A stretch of DNA of 64,000 bases from Chinchilla lanigera. Taxonomy: Eukaryota > Chordata > Mammalia > Rodentia > Chinchillidae. Position 1 is the stretch's first letter; each line of letters opens with the position of its first letter. The position numbers were made by a program, and so were the translations under genes. This document shows, one piece after another, positions 11,101 through 23,100 of this stretch. Where the stretch lies: positions 10,138,028 through 10,202,027 of the forward strand of contig NW_004955480.1 of assembly GCF_000276665.1 (NCBI RefSeq). Direction: 5' to 3'. The notes beneath the pieces were generated by a model, which worked only from the letters and a program-made list of their open reading frames with translations, did not search any database and was not told where the DNA came from.

Positions 11101-14100
11101 AATTTATCATTTGTCTTGTAATTTATTCACATACATTATCTCTTGCAGCTTAATTCATAGTTGTATATCCCAGTCTTTAAAATACTAGGTAGCACATATT
11201 TCAGTTAATTACTTTTTACTTTTGTGTACGTCATTTACATTATAAATTAATAGTTTATTGTTACAGGATACTAATTTGCCTTTGTGTTTATTTGATAAAT
11301 TATATGGCATATACTTAGAAGGTTTTTGATATAATTTAGGAATTCTGCTTTGAATATGTTCCTATAACAAGCTGATTTATTTTCTGCTTTATTCTGCAAG
11401 ATTGTTCTTTGATAGATTCTGATGTGGATGGTCTTACAGACATCACAGTTAGCTCTGTTCATACCAGTGACCTTTCGTCTTTTGAAGAAGACACTGAGGA
11501 GGAAGTTGTCATGTCTGATAGCATGGAAGAAGGAGAGATTACATCAGATGGTAAAGCCTTTTACTGAGTCATGCCTGTCTGAAACGTCCACTGAGCATTA
11601 TTTGTATTTTCTGGGGACCGTATTCTGTGGGCCAGCGTGGTTTCATGTCAAGAGCATGGGAAGTTGTAGTTGAAAAATTGTTTCTGAGTCCCATCTCCAA
11701 GGTTGTGTGTCTTAGCAGACTTCGTGAGTTAGTAACCCTCAACAACCCTTGGTTCTTCATCTCTTAAAACTCAGGTCCCAAGATGCTTACTATAAGATTT
11801 GGTTGAGATAATATTTATAGACGTGCCTTTTGTTTGTGTAACATTTTGGGGGAAGCATACTCTACAACATAAACCCTCTGGCACTGATTGCAAGTTCAGG
11901 GGTCCCTAAGACCACCCTTAGACTGAATAATTCACTGGAAATGCGTAGAGAACCCAGTAAAAGCTGCTCTATCACAGATACAGTCTAAAGGAGTCACATT
12001 AATACCAGCCAAAAGAAGAGGTACATAGGGCAGAGTCCGAGAAAGCTCCAAGTAGGAAGCCTCCAGTGTTCCTCCCTCCCCTGTGGTGTTGTCTTTGGTG
12101 ATCATATGCATAAGTATTGTCATCCAGGGAAGTTCATCAGGGCCTTGGTGTCCAAATTCTCATTGGGGCTCCAGTAGATACTGGTAGTTGACAACCATGT
12201 GGCTTGTGCCCCCTCTGGAGGTCAGGCTGAAACTCCATGATGCAGCGTCTCTTCCCTCTGTCACATCTTAGGCTCTTTGGTGTGTTAGGCATAGCATTCC
12301 CAGGACTTCACAGTGACCCCCTGCCCCCAGAAACCAAGGCCAAAGGCCACACCCCTCAGAGCAAGGCTGAATTCTTTATTATATGGTTTGTTTTCTAGCT
12401 AACAGTGTTCCAGGGACTGGGCTTTGGCCTTCTATATAATGACTTCTGTACTACTCCCCACAGCCCATGGAAAGTTGTCCCCTCTAAAGTAACACAGCCA
12501 GTACGCACCAGAAGAGATTTCAGACTGGCTTCTTAGCAGTACTTCATGTGCTCTTTACCCGTGATTGAATTCTTATGGCTTTCTTTTTAACAATCAAAAA
12601 TACTGAGTTTTATTGGCAGTTGCTTTTAGATACCATCTTGTAATTTGCTGCTGTGTTTGGACAGGATATCTTAGGAGAAGATCAAAAGAGAAAAAGTAGA
12701 ACCTTCTAACACCACAGATGTTTTTCCCAGTCTCACTGTCTTTCATTGCTGTTTTACATCCGTGAGAAACTGAATTGCCTATCTGAAAAAAAGCAGCAGG
12801 CATTCCCTAATTGTCCTGTCTGTCCTCACAAGTCAGTTTGATAGTGCCCAGGTGGGAAGCATGCTCCTCTCCCTGTGAACACTGCTTTCTCTACCCTGGC
12901 TGCAATTTTAGTACTTGATGCTCTGGGGGTGCTTTTGAAGTGTTTTCTTAGACAAGGCCAGATTTTATGTTTATAGGCTCTAAGAGGTAAGAATATAGCT
13001 GTTTTGTCCCACTAAGTAGTAGGAATTGAAAACCTTGTCCTCTCTTTCTCTTCTTCATTTCTTACTGTATCAACTGAGACTACTCATCTTCCTCATGTAG
13101 AGGATTCTAAGGTGTGCTTGGTATAGGAAAACCGTTGTTGATTCCTGCTTCTTTTCTGAACGCACAGGTAGCCATTAAAGTCTCATTTACAGGGTCAGGG
13201 ATATAGCTCAGCAGCATGATGCCTGCCTGGCAAGAAAGAGGTCCTGAGTTTGATTTCTGGTTCACAAAAAAAGATAAAAAAATCTTATTTACAGCTTCAA
13301 GTAAATTTGCTTAACTTTATGGTTGTAAAGCATTAGTATCAAGTCCACTGAGAAATAAGAACTATTTGTCAAAAAAGCATTGCTTTAAGAAATTAGGAGT
13401 AGAGGAAGGTTACACTGAGGCAGCTCCTACTCCTTGGGTTCCTGCATTCCTGCATAAGCAGATTGAGAATGGTGTAAATGGTAAAACACTTAATCTCAGG
13501 CCATCAGAGACCACTAGTTACTCCCTAAGTAATTCTTGTCTCCTCATATGCAAATAAGGCAAAGGTCTTGCCTGTCCAGTATGGTAACTAACTTCGCTTC
13601 CACATTCAGCCCATAAAACTTGGTGAGCATACTGCTAAAGGCAGAATTCTCTGAACCCCTTCTGGGTCTCAGTACATACACCCAATTCATGCATCAATTT
13701 TTGCCCAAATAAACTCTAAATTCTGAAGTTTTTTCTTTTGATAACGTGTGTGACGTCTGCTGATTCACAGAAGCGCTGTTCTTTGTATTGACTTTCTTCC
13801 AGATGAAGAGAAGAGCAAACAGAATAAAACAAAAGCTCAAACTAGTGATTCCAGCGAGGGAAAAGCGAAAAGTGTACGGCATGCTTATGTTCACAAACCG
13901 TATCTTTACTCGAAGTACTACAGTGACTCTGATGACGAGCTCACTGTAGAACAACGGCGACAGTCCATTGTAAGTCCAGTTCGATCTGTTACTGTGTTAG
14001 CTTCCTGTAGCAGGTTGACACACTTGAATACTGTGCAAGGTACTGGTGTTTTTAGAAGCAGAGACTTGGGCTCTGCCTTCAGGAACTTGCCATTTCACTA

Positions 14101-17100
14101 AGTGAAGTAGACATACACGGGCAGAGGTGTCTGTATCACGTTACTGGTAGAAGTGAAACACTACCAGTGGTCTCATCTTTCATAGCATGAAACTGTATCA
14201 GTATGGGTGAAGTCATACTAAAATATAATACATAGCTATTATCATAAAGTTAATGGAGAAATGCAGTCCACATATATGTTCCAGGTTTGAAAATTCTAGT
14301 TATAAGATAGGTGTACCTTTGAGTTTGTAATAGGTCTTTAAAGAAAATTTGTATGTAATTGTATGTGTACATCAATTTTAAGTTGGCTTACAATTTAAGA
14401 AACATTAAAATACAAAAATTCTCTATACCACTGTGTGAATAGAGAATAGTCATCCTTGCAGTGTTGTTGCATGTCCGCAGTTATGTTTCTTCTTAGGGTT
14501 TTTGGCACTTTGACTTTTAGCTGTGGACCAGAGATGGGTAATGGGAGTGACACAGTGGTTGTGAATTCTTCTTGGTTTAAAATATGACAGCACAGAGGTT
14601 CCATGTCCAAAGCCTGGGTCCCTAGTATAATCACCAGTTCAAACTTGCTATCACTTGAGTCTGTATACTGGCTTTTTCCTACCTGAACATACTTGATGGT
14701 CAATGACACTTTTTTGTTTGTTTGTTTGTTTTTGTTTTTTGAGACAGGGTCTTGCTATGTGATTTAGGCTGGTCTTTAATTTAGTATGTATCGCAGGCTG
14801 GCCTCAAACTCATGATCCTCCTGCCTCAGCCTTTTGAGTACTGGGATTACAGGCATGTGCCACCATGCCCGGATTCAGTGACACTTTTATGACTATCTTT
14901 TTAATTGAAACAACTAGTTAGTTAAACCACCTTTTATCAGAATTATACCATTCCCATTCTGGCATTCTAAGAATAAGGAAAAAGTTTCACATCTTTCTCT
15001 TGTATTCTTCTGGTAGCTCCCAAATTAAAACACTCATACATATGAAGGTATATATACTCACACAGAAATGCCTGTGTATGTATCTACCTAGAGAAGAGAG
15101 GAAAGAATGTATGTACTTCTGCAGAGTCCATTTATTTAAAAGAACATCTGAAGAACAAAGACCTTTTTCCTCTATATTTTCCTTCCGTGTCTTTGCTTTT
15201 TGCTGAGAATCAATTAGGATATTTTGTGCTTTAGGCAAAAGAAAAAGAGGAAAGACTTTTAAGAAGGCAAATTAATAGAGAGAAACTTGAAGAAAAACGA
15301 AAACAGAAAGCAGAAAAGACCAAGTCTTCCAAAGGGAAAAGTCAAGGTATAATGGATGTTAACTATTTATTTTAAACTACTTCATCTATGCCATTATTTA
15401 CTAGCTATTCTGGTCTTACTTAGGAAATAAGAATAGGAAATAAAATGATCTGTTCTCAAGTGTGAACGATTTCCTTTTTTAATCTGGTATGTTTAGTCAC
15501 TTTTCTTTTTATTATATCCCTACTTGTAAATTAAGCATTGAATGTCAGCTTATGCCAGTTATGTTAACCATTGATTTTCCACTGGAAAGTAGAATGAATT
15601 ATCACTGAAATATGGTTGTTAGCATGCAGTGAAGCCTCACTGCTGATAATAATGGAAATCAACTATTTTTTATGTTAACTTTTGGATTTTTTTGTTTGTT
15701 TTGATTTGACATTGTGATTTCCTTGTCAACTAAGAATAGGATTTAAATGGACATTTTTGGTACTAAGGATTGAACTCAAGATCTCACATGTGCTAAGCAT
15801 ATGTTCTACCGCTGAGCTGTGCCCCCAGTCCTTTATGTTAACCCTTATGTAGAATGTTGACTGAAACAAAATTGAGTTTAGTATGTTTATTTCAGTACAA
15901 CTTAAGGGCTTTAAAGCCATTTTTCATTTTTACAGTAATTATAAAGTCTGAATGAAAAGTAAAGGTAACATTGTTTATGAAACTCTTCTGAAATACAGTT
16001 TACTGGCTTATTCTTTCCTAGGCAAAAATAATGTGGATGTAGAAGAATCAGCAACAAAGAGTTTGGAACCAAAGGCCCCTAGAATTAAAGAAGTTCTTAA
16101 AGAACGGAAAGTTTTAGAAAAAAAAGTAGCCTTAAGCAAAAAAAGAAGGAAAGATTCAAGGTACATGTTTTACCTGGCCTTGTTCTTACTGTAATACTCA
16201 CTGGAATGCATGATGCTTACAGAAGAAAGAAAGTCTTCATGGTAGTAAAGAAGGTTGTACCTTCAGTGTGTATGTGACTGCATGTTTACAGGGAGTTTAG
16301 GTTTTGTTTTTACTACCATGATTCATTGTCTTAATAACATTTTAAAATGATGTGCACATCTGTGTGTATAATACGTATGTGCAGCATATCAGACCCAGGG
16401 CCTCATGCATGCTAGGCAAGTGCTCTACCACTGAGCCAAATCCAGCCTTTAAAGTAATGTATGTTACTTTTTTGATCATCTCATGAAAGCTTTAGACCTT
16501 CTCTCCAGAAAAATATCCATGTGTCACACATAATTAATACTAGGATTTCACTTTATGCACTTTCTAGAATTACTCTAGAATTGTTCTTGTTCTGCGCATT
16601 TGGTACCCACTAAGAATGATTGCATCCGTTCTTCAGCCCTTTACACAGTTCTTTTTGCCAGTGTCCTATGTTTTTCCCTAAAATCCAAGACTATTTTAAC
16701 CCGACATTATCATTGCTAATTCTATAACAATTAGAAAACTGAAAACTGGGAGAGTAACTGTAAGGTTATGTGAGCCCTGGGCTACAATTTTGCTATTCCA
16801 TCAAGTTGCAGTTACGTAAATTAATGATGGACTTCAAGATAAATGAATCAATAATTCGTAGAATTCATTGAGAAGAGTCAGCTCTCAAATTTATTACTGT
16901 ATCTTGTTTCAATTGATCTGAATAAAACAGGCTACACTGCTCAGAAAAATGGTAAGACTTTCAAAATATAAACATAGCTCGTACGGTATTCATCTTCATC
17001 TTCGTGCAGTGAATCCAGGATTTGTGCTTCAGCCACACTTTCCTTCAGCACCAAGAGCAGTTCACACCACATTTGGCATTATGAGCGCCGCATCAACTAA

Positions 17101-20100
17101 GAATAGGATTTCAGTTCACAAGTAACAGTTCTCCATTTTTGGATTTAGTGCTTGTAGTAAAGGAATCTTTTTTCCTACCTTACTGAGAAATTCTTGTATT
17201 TGAGTCAGTGTTCTTAATGGGCATTTCCCCATCCTTAGGAACACTGAAGAGAATGCCAAAAAGAAACAGCAGTCTGAAGAAGATTCTAAAGAAACCCTCA
17301 AAACAAGTGAGGTATGTCTTAATAAAAACCCAATGCTTTTGCATTAGATACATACTTTTTAGTCCTTTATAGTAAAACTTCAAATGTAATTTCATCTTTT
17401 CCATATAAAGTAAAAAATTCTTCCCATTCAGCGTTCTTGAGCCCTCATCCTAATATGGTCTGAATTCCTCATTTTGGTGAGTTGATTTATCTTTTTAAAA
17501 TTTTTTTTTATATTTGTATCTTTTATTTAATAAATAGTTTCTGTTCTTTTCCTTCCACCTTCACCCTGTTTCTCACACTGACAACAGTAAAGTTCCTAGT
17601 AATAATCATGAGAAGGAAAACAATAGAAAACAGACCTAAAATGCCTGCACCATAACAGAGTATCCATTTTGTTCTTTCATTCCGTGTCCACATGTGGATA
17701 TAATTTTTTACACTGGAAGCAACCTGACAAAATGGTTTTTCACATTTTAGTCATTGTGTGTTTTTTCGTAAATTTTCTTTTTGATTGCAGAGTGTTACAT
17801 TGAATGGATATCATTAAGCTTTTTTATATGTAAACACGTTGTATGTAACATTTGATCATTTTATTGATTTTTCAACACAGGGTCTTGCTATGTAGTTCAG
17901 GCTGGCCTTGAACTCACTGTGTACCCCAGGCTGGCCTCAAAAACTCACAGCAATCCTCCTGCCTCAGCCTCCGAGTGCTAGGATTACAGGCATGCACTCT
18001 TGGCCAGATCATTTTAAACTGTGAAAATATATGCAAAGAGTACATTTCTTCCCTTTTTTTGGATTATTTTCCCAAAATAAGCTTTGGCTTTCAATGATTT
18101 TAAATCCTTGTTTACACAGCCATATTACAGTTCTTTAGCTGAAACATCTTAACATTTTAGAGAGGGAGGGGCTAGTAATTTGATGATTGTTTATAACCAG
18201 TAAATTTTTTTTTTCCCCTCCTGTGGGCCAGTAAATATTTTTAATTTCTATAATCAGAAGTTAGATTCATACTTAAATTTTTTTTGATAAATTGTTGTAA
18301 GAAATTATCTCATTAAATTACATTCACATTAACTGTTTAGATTTATTTGTTGTAAAGGTTAGTTTGATAGAAACTCCTGTTGCTTTTTTCTTTGAGAAAT
18401 TTAAAGTATTTGTTAAGGTGTTGCCATGTTTAGGTTTCTTTACCAATAGAACTACATGTTAGTCTTCATGTTGAAATTTAAGAAGTGGCAGTGTTAAGCT
18501 GACCCAGAAGCCTAGAGGTCTTTGGCCCATTATTTGAATGAGAATAATTATGGCAAGTAGTCACCAAGTTTTTATGAAGTGGATTTAATCAGTGTCTGCT
18601 AATTAATATTAATAATCTACTCAGTGGCAAACTGGGGTGAAGAGGAAGGTTCAAATTTATGGTCTCTGCACCTTCCTCTGAGTGCGTAAGTGTAGTCACA
18701 TATATGATAGTGTTACTGTGAGTTATTGTGTACTTTGAAACTTCATAGGTAAAGTATGGTACAAGTACTCTAAATTATCTGGGTTTCTAAATAATTTTGG
18801 TTTCTAAGTATAAATATCAAAAACCTTTATTTCAGTGTAAAATGTTTAAATTACTTTCATTAGCATGTATGGATTTAACTTAAAAAGGACATTGGACTGT
18901 CATACTTTCTGCTTATATTATTATGGCTACCAGGCGTTAGGGGCTCTAGCATTGTAGACTTGAAGGCTTTTCAAGTGCAAGGTGAACCTCAGAGGAAAAT
19001 CTAGGTTAGGCTCTGTAAAGCTGCCTAAAATGTACTGAGAATGGTGCTGGACCTAAAACACATTCATCTCAACTTGTTTCTAGCACAGCTCCTTGTTGCT
19101 AAGTGTCAAGTTATGGGGTCACACTGAACTTCAGCTTCCTGATGTATATGGAGAAATGAATAAAACCTAGCACAGGTTCCTTCCAAAGATTAAGTTAGGT
19201 GTCACCTATGTGCCAGAAATTGACATTTTAAATGCTCCATCTATTAAATTTGGATCTAAAAATTGATTTGGGCATTTCTCATTTTAACCTTTATTTTCTT
19301 ACAGCACTGTGAAAAGGAAAAGGCATGTTCTTCAAAGGAACTGAAGCATGCTCATGCAAAGAGCGAACCAAGTAAGCCTGCCCGGAGACTTTCAGAGTCC
19401 TTACATTCTGCTGAGGAAAACAAAAATGAATCCAAAGCAGAGAGAGAGCATAAAAGGCGGACATCCACCCCTGTTGTCATGGAAGTGGCGCAGGAAGAAA
19501 CTGACACAAGAGATGGAAAAAGGCAAATGGAACGCTCAGAAATAGGCACAGAAGAACCCCAGAAACAGAAAAACACACTAAAAAATGAAAAGCATCTAAA
19601 GAAAGAGGATTCTGAAGTGTCACATTTGAAAAGCCTCCCTAAGAAAGAGGCAAAATCCTCCAAGGAGAAGCCTGAAAAAGAAAAAACTCTGTCAGAAGAA
19701 AAACTGTCTACGAAACATAAATATAAGGGTGACAGCACACACAAAACAGGTGATGAGACTGAAGCACACTCTGCTGAAAAAGGTTTAAAAGTAGAGGAAA
19801 ATACCCAGAAGCAAAGTCAACAAACAAAGCCTTCCTCAGATGAGAAAGCTGAACGAAAAAGTAAACACAGGAATGAAAGGAAGTTGTCAGTTTTAGGCAA
19901 AGATGGAAAGCCAGTTTCTGAATATATCATAAAAACAGATGAGAATGTGCGTAAGGAGAACAACAAAAAAGAGAGACATTTGTCAACTGAAAAAACTAAA
20001 GCAGAGCACAAGTCAAGAAGATCAAGTGACACCAAGGTTCAGAAAGATGCCCTGAGTTGCAAGCAGCATGCTGCCACGTTACAGCGAAGAAGTGAAAGTT

Positions 20101-23100
20101 ATTCAGAAGATAAATGTGATACAGACTCAAGTAATTTAGACAGCAATTTAAAGCCAGAAGAGCTTGTTCACAAGGAGAGGAGAAGAACGAAGAGCTTGTT
20201 GGAAGATAAACTTACGTTGAAGTCTAAATCAAAAGGTCAAGGCAAACAATTAAAAGTTGCTGAAACAGAGTTACAAGAAAGTGTCACAAAACAGGGGGCC
20301 GCTCCAAAACCAGAGAAGGAAAAGACCGTAGAGGAAAACGACCCAGAAAAACAGCGCAAGGCTAAAGTTGAAGACAAACCTGTAGAAGAAACTGGTGTTG
20401 AACCTGCATCAGAGAGTGCTGCTTCTTCACATAGTGTGCCGAAAGATTCCAGTCACAAAGCTAAATTATTGGTAAAGGAGAAGTATAAAGGCGAGAAGGA
20501 TTCAAGCTCCTCCAGACTTGAGAGGAAGTTATCAGATGGGCACAAAAGCAGAAGCGTAAAGCATAGTAGTAAAGACGTGAAAAAGAAGGAAGAAAATAAA
20601 GCAGAGGACAAAGATGGTAAAGAAACTGACAGTAACCATGAAAAGTTGAGAGGGAATGGTTCAGTTATAGAAAAGAAGTTAAGTAGAAGGTTGTGTGAAA
20701 ATCGAAGAGGAAGCCTGTCACAGGAAATGGCCAAAGGAGAAGAAAAATTAACAAATACTCCGGGTACTCCCAATAGTTCCTCCCTTCAGAGATCAAAAAG
20801 AAGTGGTGATACATCAATCCCTGAACAGGAGCCAATGGAAACTGATTCTGAAGCAGGTGTTGCAAATGTATTTGAAGTATCTAAAACCCAAGACAACAGC
20901 AATAATAGTTCTCAGCAAGACATTGACTCTGAAAATGTCACAAAACAAAAAACTGCTACCCTAGTTCTAAAGGATGAATTAAAAACTTCCACCACAGATG
21001 CAAAACCAGCTGCAGCCTGTAAATCGGGCCGTGGGACAGGAGTGTGTAGCAATTCAGAAAAGCATACTGACCATAAAAGCACCTTGGCCAAGAAAGTACA
21101 TATCCAAAGTGCAGTATCCAAACCAAATCCCAGGGAGAAAGAGCTCATTCAACAGGGAGCGCATGAAATGAATGTAGACTCGGAAATAAGTCATAGACTG
21201 TTGCCTAATATCCCTTCGGAAAGTGATAGGCTGCAGAAGGACTTGAAAAGCACAGCCAGACCCACTGAGGAGCGTGTTGCTCAAGGAGATGCTACTCTTG
21301 AACATTCCACAGATACAAACGCCTCATTGACCTTAAGTTCAGTGAACGCTGTGCCTCAGAATGAACCTCATGCTTCAGATGTAATTCCTGTAACTGACAG
21401 AACTGTTTCAGAAGGGGGCGTAGGCAGCACCTCCTTTGTGGCTCCCTCTGATCCCCCTAACCAAAGCTTAACTGTTAAGAAATCAGAGGTCCCTGGGACA
21501 AGTGCTAGCGAAGAAGGTAGTGAAGGTTCCTCAGCGGAAGCAGGCGTGGCTGGCAGAAGTCACGTTCCAGAAGGCCACCAGGCCACACCACTGGACGGTG
21601 ACGATGGAAAAGTGAATACACCTCTTGCTAGCAAGTCCACAGACATGACTGAGAAAAACAGCCTTAGCAAAGACGGCTTGCTGGATACAACAAAGAAGGA
21701 AAATGACTTAAGTGGAGAGCCCGCTGTGAAGCAGACAGTTAGAGCTACAGACAGAAATGAGGAAACTGTCGATCTTAAGCATAGTTGTAGCCCAGGGGAA
21801 ATAAACATAGCAGCTGGTGCAGAAAGAAGGAACCAGAGCACTGAAGTAGACACCAGTGGTGATGGTGATGCTGCACCCTCCATTTTGCAACGAAGGAGTG
21901 GAGTAGCTGGGTTTGATAGAGCAGAAAAGGCTTCCGTTCCCACTAGCACTGAAGGGAAGGACCAAGGCATCGCTTTAAACCCAGGAAAGGGTGGAGATGC
22001 CACCACTACCTCTTCAGAAACAGCAGAGAGTGGAATGGCTCTGCCATGCACCAGCATCGAGGCAGACGAAGGCGTCACGCCGGGTGCGTGCACCATAAGC
22101 AATCCCCTCCAGGCTGGGGCAGAAGCCAGTGAGTGCACCGTTTTTGCTGCAGCTGAAGAGGGTGGGGGTATTGTCACTGAAGGGTTTGCTGACAGTGAAA
22201 CTCTCCTCACAAGCACCAAGGAAGGTGAAAGTGCAGAGTGTACCGCGGCTGAATCGGAAGATGGAGCCGCAGGCGCCACAGCTACTCACATAGGTGCAGT
22301 GGAAGCCAGTGTGAACAGCGTTGTGTCTGAAGAAAAAGATGACGCAGTGACCAGCGCGGGCTCTGAGGGCAAATGTGATGGTTCTTCAAGCAGGGACTCA
22401 GAAATAGCTGAAGGGACTGGTACTTCTGTTAGTGAGGTTGAAAGCGACGGAGCAGTTACAAGTGCTGGGACAGAAATAAGGACAGGGTCCATGAGCGGTG
22501 AAGAGGTTGATAGAACCCAGGGAGACAGGACAAGAATGGGCCCCAAAAAAGAGACAGAAGGCACCGTGACATGTACGGGAGCAGAAGGCAGAAGTGATAA
22601 CTTTGCTATCTGCTCTGTAACAGGAGCAGGGCCTGGGGAGGAGCGCATAGCCCCAGGGGCCGAGGTGGTCCTGATAGGTGATGACGCACCCCCTGGTACA
22701 AGTGCCGACCAGGAGGGCAGTGGTTCCGTGATCGATGGTGCGGAAGGCGAGAGCGCAGTCACTAGCACAGGCATAATGGAGGAGGACGGGGAGGGGCCGG
22801 CGAGCTGCACAGGCTCGGAAGACAGCAGTGAGGGCTGCCTGATAAGTTCTGAAACAGAAGGGAGTGGAGAGAGTGCGATGGCCAGCACGGTGGCCAAAGA
22901 AGTCACTAATACCCCCGTGGTCGCTGCTGGCCCCTGCGATGATGAAGGCATTGTGACGAGCACAGGCGCAAAGGAGGAGGATGATGAGGGGGAAGGCGTC
23001 GTAACTAGTACTGGGAGAGGAAATGAAATTGGACAGGCTTCAACTTGCTCAGGTATGATAGGCGAAGAAAGTGAAGGGGTGGTGATTTGTGAAAGCGCAG

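Larger units (their letters stand above)
11551..13802 (+). other. BOD1L1: Intron 5
   Basis: Contains an ancient LTR-like stretch (about 11875-12310), a MIR-family-like fragment (about 12360-12540) and an ID-type SINE (13193-13282). The remainder shows no coding signal. Confidence 0.7.

Noticed and set aside
21560..22963. Long minus-strand open frames opposite exon 10
   Set aside because: They are compositional shadows of a strongly coding plus strand; the Ser/Pro/Ala-rich translations have no family match.
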